Shown here: one piece after another, positions 1-7,557 of the stretch | How positions within the stretch are numbered: the first letter of the stretch is position 1 | Layout: each line of letters begins with the position of its first letter | Origin: Symbiopectobacterium purcellii_A | GTDB lineage: Bacteria > Pseudomonadota > Gammaproteobacteria > Enterobacterales > Enterobacteriaceae | Assembly (NCBI RefSeq): GCF_052050035.1 | Contig: NZ_CP189882.1 | Span: forward strand, 3,658,001 to 3,722,000 | Direction of reading: 5' to 3' | Length of the DNA stretch: 64,000 nt | The notes under the pieces: model-generated | Told to the model about the DNA's origin: nothing | The model's input: only the letters and a program-made list of their open reading frames with translations | Databases searched by the model: none | Made by a program: the position numbers and the translations under genes

Positions 1-1
1 T

Positions 2-163
2 AAGGCCGATAACCTGTTAATGCAAAATGGCATGGACATGTTTTATAACGCGTTTAGCAATAGTTTACCGCCGTTAACCTTTGCCAGAAACATGGCATTG
101 CTGGCTGCTGAACGTGCCGGTCATCTCAAAACGCTGGCGCTGAAATATGCCATCGGTGTGTAA
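2..163 (+). CDS. ubiF: UbiF C-terminus (partial): 2-octaprenyl-3-methyl-6-methoxy-1,4-benzoquinol hydroxylase
   Basis: The first 53 sense codons, ending in TAA, form an open frame cut by the window edge. The residues include a NGMDMFYNAF stretch and an end in LALKYAIGV, which resembles the C-terminus of UbiF, the FAD-dependent monooxygenase of ubiquinone synthesis. The assignment rests partly on position: in E. coli ubiF lies beside the Gln/Met/Leu tRNA operon and asnB, which follow here in the same order and orientation. Only the tail is visible, so no catalytic motif can be checked. Confidence 0.75.
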   Translation, partial: KADNLLMQNGMDMFYNAFSNSLPPLTFARNMALLAAERAGHLKTLALKYAIGV

Positions 164-238
164 TGTGTCGGTGTTAGCATAGTGGCAATTGTCGATGTCT
201 AAGACGCTTTGCGCGATTCTGTAAGGTAGCGGTTGTTT

Positions 239-568
239 ATGACGTATCTGTTTCTTTCTCTCGCCATTGTGGCGGAAGTGATCGCCACCTCGGCGCTCAA
301 GCTTTCGGATGGCTTTAGTCGTTTAATGCCCAGCATCATTACGGTGATTTTTTATGGCGTGTCGTTCTATTGCCTCTCTCTGACCATGCGCACGCTGCCG
401 ACCGGCATCATTTATGCCATCTGGTCTGGGGTTGGGATTGTGCTGATTGCCACGGTGAGCTGGCTGTTTTACGGCCAAAAACTCGATTTGCCCGCGATAC
501 TGGGGATGTTGCTGATTATCCTAGGCGTGATTGTTATTAACCTGTTTTCCAAGTCGGTGGCGCATTGA
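239..568 (+). CDS. emrE: SMR-family multidrug/proton antiporter, EmrE-like
   Basis: A small four-helix inner-membrane protein of 109 residues that exports cationic lipophilic drugs in exchange for protons as a dimer. The membrane-embedded acidic residue is in AIVAEV (Glu13 from this start, Glu14 in EmrE). The SMR signature YAIWSGVGIV and a C-terminal GVIVINLFS match EmrE almost residue for residue. ATG 239 is given as the start; a TTG at 233 sits at a better distance from an AAGG at 223-226 and would add two residues. It is monocistronic and not at the E. coli emrE locus, so it may be an accessory acquisition. Confidence 0.9.
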   Translation: MTYLFLSLAIVAEVIATSALKLSDGFSRLMPSIITVIFYGVSFYCLSLTMRTLPTGIIYAIWSGVGIVLIATVSWLFYGQKLDLPAILGMLLIILGVIVINLFSKSVAH

Positions 569-638
569 AACGGTATCTTTGATAGGGGAGCCGAAGTGAT
601 CTTCGCTCGTTGATTCACGGTTTAACGTGCCTGCGACG

Positions 639-685
639 ATCGTCTCTCTCGGGGGGGGGGAGGGGCATTGACCGATGGAGACGAT
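639..685. repeat. Hairpin with a run of ten G in its loop
   Basis: Arms 639-652 and 672-685 pair at 12 of 14 positions. The loop starts with G10 (651-660, sharing its first bases with the arm) and continues AGGGGC. There is no U-tract, so it is not a normal terminator. It lies 70 bp after the EmrE-like gene. The tract is a likely slippage site. Confidence 0.5.
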
Positions 686-752
686 AGACGCAATGCGTCA
701 ATAACTATTGTCGCGCTGCGCTGAGGCTACTCGCCTTGGTAAGCTAAAGAAC

Positions 753-776
753 CCAACTGCGCCGTTGGTTTTTTTT
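753..776 (+). terminator. Rho-independent terminator
   Basis: A CCAAC/GTTGG stem with a six-base loop is followed by eight T. It is oriented to stop transcripts coming from the EmrE-like gene before they oppose the tRNA operon. Confidence 0.7.
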
Positions 777-920
777 GCCTGTTTGCTGTGCGTTAATGGC
801 GTTAATCAGGACCGCTTTTTATGATTTAATCGTGAGTATGCGGATGTGGCTGAGAGGTAAAGACCTACCCGAGTTACCACTCGGTGGCCTTTAATCTTTA
901 TTGAATAACGCACAAAAGCA

Positions 921-954
921 AACAGGGCGACGTCTTTCGACTGTCGCCCTGTTT
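921..954 (-). terminator. Terminator of the tRNA operon
   Basis: A strong stem AACAGGGCGAC / GTCGCCCTGTTT lies just 3' of the last tRNA on the minus strand, followed by a broken T-rich tract. A second small hairpin (CCGAGT/ACTCGG, 869-884) lies further on. The stretch 777-920 holds no gene that I can see. Confidence 0.7.
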
Positions 955-978
955 GTCGCTGTATTACCAGCGTTTTTT

Positions 979-1053
979 TGGCTGGGGTACGAGGATTCGA
1001 ACCTCGGAATGGTGGAATCAGAATCCACTGCCTTACCGCTTGGCGATACCCCA
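979..1053 (-). tRNA. glnV: tRNA-Gln (anticodon CUG)
   Basis: The minus strand reads a full cloverleaf starting TGGGGTATCGCC and ending in encoded CCA, 75 nt long. The anticodon loop TTCTGAT gives CUG. It is the last gene of a six-tRNA operon. E. coli has two tandem CUG-Gln genes here (glnV, glnX); only one is present, so the choice between the two symbols is arbitrary. Confidence 0.96.
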
Positions 1054-1059
1054 AAAATG

Positions 1060-1136
1060 TGGTGGCTACGACGGGAATCGAACCTGTGACCCCAGCATTA
1101 TGAGTGCTGTGCTCTAACCAGCTGAGCTACGTAGCC
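1060..1136 (-). tRNA. metU: tRNA-Met (elongator, CAU)
   Basis: A 77-nt cloverleaf starting GGCTACGTAGCTC with encoded CCA. The anticodon is CAU, and the body is elongator type, lacking the initiator C1:A72 mismatch. It is nearly identical to the copy at 1519-1595. Confidence 0.96.
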
Positions 1137-1205
1137 AAATAGTACATCTTGGTTTTTTGCTTTTCAACAAAAACTTTTAACTTCAGTCACATAGCATCAA
1201 TTACA

Positions 1206-1280
1206 TGGCTGGGGTACCTGGATTCGAACCAGGGAATGCCGGTATCAAAAACCGGTGCCTTACCGCTTGGCGATACCCCA
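1206..1280 (-). tRNA. glnW: tRNA-Gln (anticodon UUG)
   Basis: A 75-nt cloverleaf with encoded CCA. The anticodon loop TTTTGAT gives UUG. Its sequence is identical to the next copy at 1310-1384, as in the E. coli glnU/glnW pair. Confidence 0.96.
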
Positions 1281-1309
1281 ACAACGTGCAATCCGATGCG
1301 GCATTAAGG

Positions 1310-1384
1310 TGGCTGGGGTACCTGGATTCGAACCAGGGAATGCCGGTATCAAAAACCGGTGCCTTACCGCTTGGCGATACCCCA
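1310..1384 (-). tRNA. glnU: tRNA-Gln (anticodon UUG)
   Basis: A second identical 75-nt UUG-glutamine tRNA with encoded CCA, 29 bp from its twin. The pair is a possible site of unequal recombination. Confidence 0.96.
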
Positions 1385-1424
1385 ATACCCTAACATGCCT
1401 TGTTGCTTAACAACCGTGAAGTAA

Positions 1425-1509
1425 TGGTGCGGGAGGCGAGACTTGAACTCGCACACCTTGCGGCGCCAGAACCTAAATCTGGTGCGTCTACCAATTTCGC
1501 CACTCCCGC
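1425..1509 (-). tRNA. leuW: tRNA-Leu (anticodon UAG)
   Basis: An 85-nt class II tRNA with a long variable arm. The acceptor GCGGGAG pairs with CTCCCGC, CCA is encoded, and the anticodon loop TTTAGGT gives UAG. It matches E. coli leuW in position and sequence. Confidence 0.96.
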
Positions 1510-1518
1510 AAGAAAAGA

Positions 1519-1595
1519 TGGTGGCTACGACGGGAATCGAACCTGTGACCCCAGCATTATGAGTGCTGTGCTCTAACCAGCTGAGCTACGTAGCC
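1519..1595 (-). tRNA. metT: tRNA-Met (elongator, CAU), first gene of the operon
   Basis: A 77-nt cloverleaf with CAU anticodon and encoded CCA. It is promoter-proximal in the six-tRNA operon metT-leuW-glnU-glnW-metU-glnV. Confidence 0.96.
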
Positions 1596-1623
1596 ATCTT
1601 TTCCGCGTCACCTTCATCGGCGT

Positions 1624-1662
1624 TGCGGGGCGCATTATGCGTAGTTGGCCGAATTGCGTCAA
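1624..1662 (-). promoter_or_regulatory. Sigma-70 promoter of the tRNA operon with GC-rich discriminator
   Basis: On the minus strand TTGACG (1657-1662) and CATAAT (1634-1639) are spaced by 17 bp and followed by GCGCCCCGC. That discriminator is typical of stringently controlled stable-RNA promoters. The first tRNA begins about 30 bp downstream. Confidence 0.85.
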
Positions 1663-1765
1663 CACATTTTTTCCCTAAAAACGCCTGTGACGGTTCGTTT
1701 GTTTGGGTTGTGAACAGTATGATGAGAAAAGCGACAATAAAACAGGTTTTCCTGGGACAAAAGGG

Positions 1766-1797
1766 AAAAAAACGGGCCCATAAAGGGCCCGTTTTTA
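1766..1797 (-). terminator. Terminator of asnB (bidirectional)
   Basis: A perfect stem AAAACGGGCCC / GGGCCCGTTTT with an ATAAA loop. There are T-tracts on both strands, so it can end asnB transcripts and transcripts from the opposite side. Confidence 0.85.
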
Positions 1798-1840
1798 TTC
1801 GAGACAATTACCATAAGGCAATGTTCTATAACGGCTACGC

Positions 1841-3502
1841 TCAGTATGCTGATTGGTGAACGCCAACCGCACGACCTGAAGGATCGTCCATCTTTTTGAA
1901 GGATTCATCCCATTCGATCGCTTTTGCCGAAGAACAGGCGACAGAAGGGCCTCCAGGCACGCATTCTGCGGCGCTCGGTACCGGGAACAGCTCTTCGAAG
2001 ATTTCGCGATACAGGTAGCTTTCTTTGGACGTTGGCGTGTTGTACGGGAAACGGAAATGGGCGGTTTCCAGTTGCTGATCGGTAACCTGTTTTGCTGCTA
2101 CTTCTTTCAGCGTGTCAATCCAGCTATACCCTACGCCATCAGAGAACTGCTCTTTCTGACGCCAGGCGACGCTGTGTGGCAGGTAGGATTCAAAACATTC
2201 ACGCAGAATGTGTTTCTCCATTTTCCCGTTGCCACACATTTTGTCCTGAGGGTTGATGCGCATTGCCACATCCAGGAATTTTTTATCCAGGAACGGTACA
2301 CGCGCTTCCACGCCCCAGGCGGACATGGCCTTGTTGGCACGCGCGCAATCGTATTGATGCAGCGCGAGCAGTTTACGTACCGTTTCTTCGTGCAGCTCTT
2401 TGGCGTTAGGCGCTTTGTGGAAATACAGGTAACCACCGAACACTTCATCAGAGCCTTCACCGGACAGCACCATTTTGATGCCCATCGCTTTGATTTTACG
2501 TGACATCAGATACATTGGGGTAGACGCACGAATGGTGGTCACGTCATAAGTTTCGATGTGATAAATCACGTCGCGAATGGCATCCAGACCTTCCTGCACG
2601 GTGAAATGAATTTCATGGTGCACTGTGCCCAAATGCTCTGCCACTTCCTGTGCGGCTTTCAGATCCGGCGCACCTTCCAAGCCAAAGGCGAAAGAGTGCA
2701 ACTGAGGCCACCAGGCTTCACTGCGCTCGTCATCTTCCACGCGACGTGCGGCAAATTTCTTGGTGATCGCCGAAATAACGGAAGAGTCCAGACCGCCAGA
2801 GAGCAGTACGCCGTAAGGCACATCGGACATCAGGTGGCTTTTCACCGATTCTTCCAACGCTTCACGCAGCGCTTCTTTGTCGGTCACGTTGTCTTTGACG
2901 GCATCGTAGTCGAACCAGTCACGACGGTAGTATTCGCGAATTTCGCCGTCTTTGCTCCACAGGTAGCTGCCTGCCGGGAATTCCTTGATGGTGCGGCATA
3001 CTGGCACCAGCGCTTTCATTTCCGAGGCCACGTACAGGTTGCCGTGTTCGTCGTAGCCCATATACAGCGGGATAATGCCCAAATGGTCACGACCAATCAG
3101 GTACGCGTCTTTTTCACTGTCATACAGGGCAAAAGCGAACATGCCGCGCAGATCGTCTAAGAATTCCGGCCCTTTTTCCTGGTACAGTGCCAGAATGACT
3201 TCGCAGTCAGAACCGGTCTGGAAGGCATAACGGTCGCCGTACTGCTGGCGCAATGCCTGATGGTTATAGATTTCACCGTTGACAGCCAGAATATGGGTGT
3301 GTGCTTGGTTGTAGAGCGGTTGGGCACCGGTGTTGACGTCAACGATAGACAGACGTTCGTGGGCCAAAATCGCTTTTTCATTGGCATAAATACCAGACCA
3401 GTCCGGGCCGCGGTGGCGCATCAGTCGAGATAGCTCCAGCGCTTTTTTACGCAATTCAACCGGATCGGTTTTGATATCCAACACACCAAAAATAGAACAC
3501 AT
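1841..3502 (-). CDS. asnB: Asparagine synthetase B (glutamine-hydrolysing)
   Basis: Converts aspartate, glutamine and ATP to asparagine in the cytoplasm. The start at 3502 gives MCSIFG, which exposes the N-terminal nucleophile Cys of the class II glutaminase domain after Met removal, and it has a GAGGG site at good distance. The glutaminase domain fills about residues 1-200 (RHRGPD, NGEIYNH, GSDCE). The synthetase domain follows, with the pyrophosphate loop SGGLDSS near residue 235 and GEGSDE near 345. Length, 553 residues, is the family norm. It lies downstream of nagC as in E. coli, but nagD, which lies between them there, is absent. Confidence 0.97.
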   Translation of the reverse strand: MCSIFGVLDIKTDPVELRKKALELSRLMRHRGPDWSGIYANEKAILAHERLSIVDVNTGAQPLYNQAHTHILAVNGEIYNHQALRQQYGDRYAFQTGSDCEVILALYQEKGPEFLDDLRGMFAFALYDSEKDAYLIGRDHLGIIPLYMGYDEHGNLYVASEMKALVPVCRTIKEFPAGSYLWSKDGEIREYYRRDWFDYDAVKDNVTDKEALREALEESVKSHLMSDVPYGVLLSGGLDSSVISAITKKFAARRVEDDERSEAWWPQLHSFAFGLEGAPDLKAAQEVAEHLGTVHHEIHFTVQEGLDAIRDVIYHIETYDVTTIRASTPMYLMSRKIKAMGIKMVLSGEGSDEVFGGYLYFHKAPNAKELHEETVRKLLALHQYDCARANKAMSAWGVEARVPFLDKKFLDVAMRINPQDKMCGNGKMEKHILRECFESYLPHSVAWRQKEQFSDGVGYSWIDTLKEVAAKQVTDQQLETAHFRFPYNTPTSKESYLYREIFEELFPVPSAAECVPGGPSVACSSAKAIEWDESFKKMDDPSGRAVGVHQSAY

Positions 3503-3804
3503 AAAGAACTCCCTCTTGCTCACCTGTCTGAAGTGAAATAACACGGTTATGGCGTCAGCAACCTTGCGTGGGACGATGCCACAGCGGTTCGCGTTGCCTT
3601 CTGCTGTACCAATGACAATGATTTAGCATCAAAATGCCACTTGAATTCAATATCATTTAATGAAAAAAAGCCTTTGGCATGTGTTTTATACAATGCGAAA
3701 GGCTTGTTTATGAAAAAATGATAATCAGTGTCGCTATTGAGGGCGAATTTTTGCTGATTTCATAATCCCGCAAACGTCCACGATCAAAAGGGCTCGAGTA
3801 AATG
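3503..3804. other. nagC-asnB intergenic region; nagD absent
   Basis: About 300 bp without a gene. It holds the asnB promoter (not resolved by eye), the nag operon terminator at 3663-3705, and the displaced original end of nagC: codons for Glu-Pro-Phe and a TGA at 3784-3786 now lie beyond the inserted element. E. coli has nagD here and nothing like it is visible. Confidence 0.7.
3663..3705 (-). terminator. nag operon terminator
   Basis: On the minus strand AAGCCTTTCGCAT pairs with ATGCCAAAGGCTT and seven T follow. It sits after the original nagC stop. Confidence 0.75.
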
Positions 3805-3993
3805 GGCTTTGTTGAATAATTTAACATGCTGATTTACATAATTATTATAACACTTCAACAACTAAGTTTTCCAGCCGTAATGCTTTTTATTGTGCTAACT
3901 ACTTGATTTGTCGTTCTAACAAAATACAGTCTCTGTACATGCATTCTACCTAAAGAAGATGTAAATCAAACGGTTAAATTATTCAACAAAGCC
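3805..3993. mobile_element. 189-bp non-autonomous element with IS903-type ends, copy 1 (in nagC end)
   Basis: Terminal inverted repeats begin GGCTTTGTTGAATAAT and match the ends of IS903-group IS5-family elements; an IS903-like remnant with this end lies at 62979-62995. A perfect 9-bp target duplication, gagtaaatg, flanks it (3796-3804 and 3994-4002), the size expected for IS903. There is no transposase. Further copies are at 49494-49682 and 61627-61815, all exactly 189 bp. Read from either end, the terminal repeat encodes Gly-Phe-Val-Glu-stop. Confidence 0.9.
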
Positions 3994-5205
3994 GAGTAAA
4001 TGCTGCAGCAGGACACCGTTAAGCATGGCGCGTTTTACCAGCGCGAAAGCCCCAATGGGGGAGAGGTGGTTCAATGTGGAGACTTCAATCGGCAGGTGCT
4101 GCCGGAATTCTTTCAGCACCTGTGTGTTGATGCAGCGTTGAATGGCAGGCAGCAGAATTTTCTCGGCATCGGTGATCTCACCCGCAATCACGACCTTTTG
4201 CGGGTTGAACAGGTTAATGGCGATGGCAAGCGCTTTGCCTAAATATTTACCTGCATGCTCAAGCACATCTTGCGCTAGCGTATCACCCCGATTAGCGGCT
4301 TTGCAGATGGCGGTGATGGTGCACTCTTCGCGCGTCAGTTTGCTGCTGAACCCTTGCGACAGAAGGTGAGCGAAACGTTGCGCAATCGCTCCGTTGGACA
4401 CCACCGTTTCCAGACAGCCAAAGTTGCCGCAGTGGCAGCGTTCGCCAAGGGGATCGATTTGAATATGCCCGATTTCGCCCACGTTGCCGTTGCTACCGAG
4501 GAAGATTTGCCCGTTGACTAAAATACCTGCACCGGTGCCACGGTGAACCCGGACCAGAATGGAGTCAGGGTAGTCGTGAGTGACGCCAAAATAGTGTTCA
4601 GCCAGCGCCAGGCTGCGAATATCATGGCCGACAAAGCACGTGACCTTGAAGCGCTGTTGAAGCAACTGTACCAGCGGCCAGTTATCGACGCTAATGTGCG
4701 GCATGTAATGCACAATGCCCGCCGAGGGATCGACCAAGCCGGGGAGCACGACTGAGATAGCGATCAGTTCCCGAATACGACGTTGATTGATGGCAATAAA
4801 GTCGCTGATCGCGTCAAACAGCGAGGCTTCCAGCGTATCCTGTGTACTTTCTGTCAACGGATAGTGGGCATCGCACAGCGATTTGCCCTGAAGATCGTAG
4901 AGCGCAATCGTGGCACCGTGGCGACCCAGACGCACGGCGATCGCGTGGAAAGGCCGCGTTTCACAAATGATGGAAATGGCACGACGCCCACCGGTAGAGG
5001 CCTGTTGGTCAACTTCTTTTATCAGCCCACGCTCCAACAACTGCCGCGTGATTTTTGTGACGCTGGCCGGCGCCAACTGGCTGAATTCGGCTATCTGAAT
5101 GCGGGAAATGGGGCCTTGTTGATCAATCAGACGATAGACAACGGCACTATTTAACTGCTTGACCAGATCAACATTCCCTATTTGTGCTTGTCCGCCTGTC
5201 GTCAT
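3979..5205 (-). CDS. nagC: NagC, ROK-family GlcNAc-responsive repressor, C-terminus rewritten by a MITE
   Basis: Represses nag genes in the absence of GlcNAc-6-phosphate. An N-terminal winged HTH (about residues 15-70) is followed by a ROK domain with sugar motifs (HRGTGAGILVNGQ) and the zinc motif CHCGNFGC near residue 255. The 408-residue length is close to E. coli NagC (406). The 189-bp element inserted nine bases into the final codons: the protein now ends LLQHLL-GFVE, whereas splicing out the element gives LLQHLL-EPF followed by TGA. The body is intact, so function is probably kept. It follows nagA by 78 bp in the operon nagB-nagA-nagC. Confidence 0.95.
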   Translation of the reverse strand: MTTGGQAQIGNVDLVKQLNSAVVYRLIDQQGPISRIQIAEFSQLAPASVTKITRQLLERGLIKEVDQQASTGGRRAISIICETRPFHAIAVRLGRHGATIALYDLQGKSLCDAHYPLTESTQDTLEASLFDAISDFIAINQRRIRELIAISVVLPGLVDPSAGIVHYMPHISVDNWPLVQLLQQRFKVTCFVGHDIRSLALAEHYFGVTHDYPDSILVRVHRGTGAGILVNGQIFLGSNGNVGEIGHIQIDPLGERCHCGNFGCLETVVSNGAIAQRFAHLLSQGFSSKLTREECTITAICKAANRGDTLAQDVLEHAGKYLGKALAIAINLFNPQKVVIAGEITDAEKILLPAIQRCINTQVLKEFRQHLPIEVSTLNHLSPIGAFALVKRAMLNGVLLQHLLGFVE

Positions 5206-5283
5206 TCTTGAACGCTCGCTTATCTTTCCGGCCTCGTTTTATATCCCCCTTACCTCAGACAGCCTAAGCGTTTGCTGCACGTG

Positions 5284-6432
5284 TTATCGCGTATAGACGC
5301 TATTGCCATTCACGAAGGTATGAAGGACGTTGTACCCATCATCGAATACTGTCAGGTTGGAGATTTTTCCACTTTCGATACTGCCTAATCGATCGTCCAG
5401 ATGCATGGCGCGCGCTGGGTAAAGGGTTGCCATGCGCAGCGCTTCATCTAGCGCAATACCGACATGTTGCACGCTGTTCTTGACGGCATCGATCATCGTC
5501 AGTGCCGAACCGCTTAGCGTGCCGTTATCATCCACGCACAACCCATCACGGTAGTATATGGTTTTACCGGCAAAAGTGAACCTATCGATATCAGCGCCAG
5601 CTGGGGCCGTGGCATCGGTGACCAGCACGAGCTTCTCACCTTTGATCCGTTTGCTGTTGCGGATATTGGCCCAATCAACGTGCATGCCATCGGCAATGAT
5701 GCCGCAATAGATCTCAGGGGCGTCATAAATAGCGCCCACCAAACCCGGTTCGCGTCCGCTAATATACGGCATGGCATTAAACAGGTGTGTGGCAAAGCGA
5801 ATACCGGCAGCAAATCCCCGTTTTGCTTCCTGCCAGGTGGCATTGGAATGCCCTGCCGAAACCACGATCCCCGCCTGGCTAAGCTGTCGAATCATCGCGG
5901 CTGGCACCTTTTCCGGTGCCAGCGTGATTTGACCAATCACATCCGCATTGGCACAAAGATAGTCAACCAGCTGTTGCTCGGGCGCACGGATTAGGCGGGC
6001 ATCGTGCGTCCCTTTTTTTATTACATTCAGCCACGGTCCTTCAATGTGCAGGCCGAGTGCCTGATTGGCGTGTAACGCGAGATAAGCACGCAGGGTTTCA
6101 ACCGCGTGCTTGATAAAAGCATCACTGGAGGTGATAAGCGTAGGGAGAAAGCTGGTGCAGCCAGAGCGTTGGTTGGCCTGCTGCATGGTTTCCAGCGTGG
6201 CAATGGAAATGGCATCAATGCTGTCATTGAACTGGACGCCACCGCAGCCGTTAAGCTGTAAATCGATAAAGCCGGGGGCCACCGAAGCACCCTTCAGATC
6301 GTGGCGCGGCAGGGTGTCGGGAAGATCGGATTCGGGACACACGCTGTCGATCGTGTCATCGTTGATAACGATAGCATGGTCATCCAGTATTTGGTGCCCG
6401 GTATAGATACGACAATGGGTTAACGCATACAT
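5284..6432 (-). CDS. nagA: N-acetylglucosamine-6-phosphate deacetylase
   Basis: Removes acetate from GlcNAc-6-P to give glucosamine-6-P, the first cytoplasmic step of GlcNAc use. The 382 residues match E. coli NagA exactly in length. Amidohydrolase TIM barrel: LQLNGCGGVQF, where Gln and Asn replace the usual HxH as in E. coli, HIEGPW, GHSNA, THLFNAM and the catalytic Asp in VTDATAPAG. It is middle gene of nagB-nagA-nagC, 21 bp after nagB. Confidence 0.97.
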   Translation of the reverse strand: MYALTHCRIYTGHQILDDHAIVINDDTIDSVCPESDLPDTLPRHDLKGASVAPGFIDLQLNGCGGVQFNDSIDAISIATLETMQQANQRSGCTSFLPTLITSSDAFIKHAVETLRAYLALHANQALGLHIEGPWLNVIKKGTHDARLIRAPEQQLVDYLCANADVIGQITLAPEKVPAAMIRQLSQAGIVVSAGHSNATWQEAKRGFAAGIRFATHLFNAMPYISGREPGLVGAIYDAPEIYCGIIADGMHVDWANIRNSKRIKGEKLVLVTDATAPAGADIDRFTFAGKTIYYRDGLCVDDNGTLSGSALTMIDAVKNSVQHVGIALDEALRMATLYPARAMHLDDRLGSIESGKISNLTVFDDGYNVLHTFVNGNSVYTR

Positions 6433-6453
6433 CTTGAACTCCCGGCTTACAGA

Positions 6454-7254
6454 TTAAAGACCGATAATGCTTTCAGCTTCCAACTCGTGGAAGTATTTCA
6501 CGGTTTTTACTTTCAACTCCATGGTCGAGGGCTCATCGCAAACAATGATTGCCTTGGCATGCAGTTGCAGACAACTGATGGTCCACATGTGATTCACATT
6601 GCCCTCTACCGCTGCCTGTAACGCTTGAGATTTATTACGGCCAGACACCAGAATCATCACTTCCTCTGCATCCAGCAGAGTGCCGACGCCGACGGTAAGT
6701 GCGTATTTGGGAACCTGGGACACATCACCCTCGAAGAAACGGGAATTCGCGGTGCGGGTCTCTTCTGTCAACGTTTTGATCCGTGTACGGGAGGCTAAGG
6801 ATGAGGCGGGTTCATTAAACGCAATATGCCCGTCATTACCTACCCCGCCCATGAACAGGTGAATTTTGCCGTAGGAGGCCATTTTCTCTTCATAGCGTTG
6901 GCATTCTGCCATCACATCTGGAGTGTTACCGTTCAACAGGTTAATATTTTCCTGCTGAATATCAACGTGATTGAAGAAATTCTCATACATGAACGTGTGA
7001 TAGCTTTGCGGATGTGCGGCTGGCAGACCGACATATTCATCCATATTAAATGTCACCACGTGTTTAAAACTGACCAGCCCCGCGTTGTGCATCACGATAA
7101 GCGCTTTGTAGGCTTCTAACGGCGAGCTGCCTGTTGGCAGGCCTAATACAAAAGGGCGCTCAGCGCTGGGATTAAAGGCATTAATGCGCTGCACAATGTG
7201 TCGTGCCGCCCATTTGCCTACCTGCTCTGATGTGGTTACGGGAATAAGTCTCAT
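6454..7254 (-). CDS. nagB: Glucosamine-6-phosphate deaminase
   Basis: Converts glucosamine-6-P to fructose-6-P and ammonia, feeding glycolysis. The start at 7254 (MRLIPVTT) gives 266 residues, the exact E. coli length, with GGAG at proper distance; a longer frame upstream is not needed. Motifs: LPTGSSPLEAYKAL for phosphate binding, NMDEYVGL with the catalytic Asp, and GNDGHIAFNEP with the catalytic His. It is the first gene of the operon and divergent from nagE, with a shared regulatory gap. Confidence 0.97.
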   Translation of the reverse strand: MRLIPVTTSEQVGKWAARHIVQRINAFNPSAERPFVLGLPTGSSPLEAYKALIVMHNAGLVSFKHVVTFNMDEYVGLPAAHPQSYHTFMYENFFNHVDIQQENINLLNGNTPDVMAECQRYEEKMASYGKIHLFMGGVGNDGHIAFNEPASSLASRTRIKTLTEETRTANSRFFEGDVSQVPKYALTVGVGTLLDAEEVMILVSGRNKSQALQAAVEGNVNHMWTISCLQLHAKAIIVCDEPSTMELKVKTVKYFHELEAESIIGL

Positions 7255-7557
7255 ATATAAATCTCCGGATAAGCGTTCCAAAACCAGTGAACCGATTTGC
7301 TACTGTCTGGATGATAAAGATAGGTTATTAGTTAGTCTAGCCTGTTTTTTTTATCTTGAAATAAGCTGGGGCTATCGATAGGTATAATGATTTAATATGC
7401 GGATGTTTTGCGCGTTATGTCACAAAATGTCAGGGTTTAATTTGCGTGGCGAATTATTTTTTTTACACTTCAAGCACAAGCCGCCTGGTATGGGATGGCT
7501 GCTGTGAATCAGTTTAACGGGCAGTTTAGTATCCCCTGGCGGGAGAGAGAGGATAAT
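7255..7557. promoter_or_regulatory. Divergent nagB/nagE control region with candidate NagC and CRP sites
   Basis: Two AT-rich motifs resemble NagC operators: TTTTTTTTATCTTGAAATAA near 7345-7364, and AATTATTTTTTTTACACTTC near 7452-7471. They are about 107 bp apart, a spacing compatible with the repression loop known for E. coli nagE-nagB. Between them TGCGC-N6-TCACA (7409-7424) is a partial match to a CRP site. These are matches by eye to remembered consensus sequences, not measured sites. Confidence 0.4.

Noticed and set aside
979..1595. Repeated Gln/Met units as a CRISPR-like array
   Set aside because: The repeats are tRNA genes with full cloverleaf structure; spacing is irregular and there are no cas genes.
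1563..1859. A 98-codon plus-strand frame over the last tRNA and the asnB terminator
   Set aside because: It runs antisense through a tRNA and its promoter and has no ribosome site or family; a chance frame.
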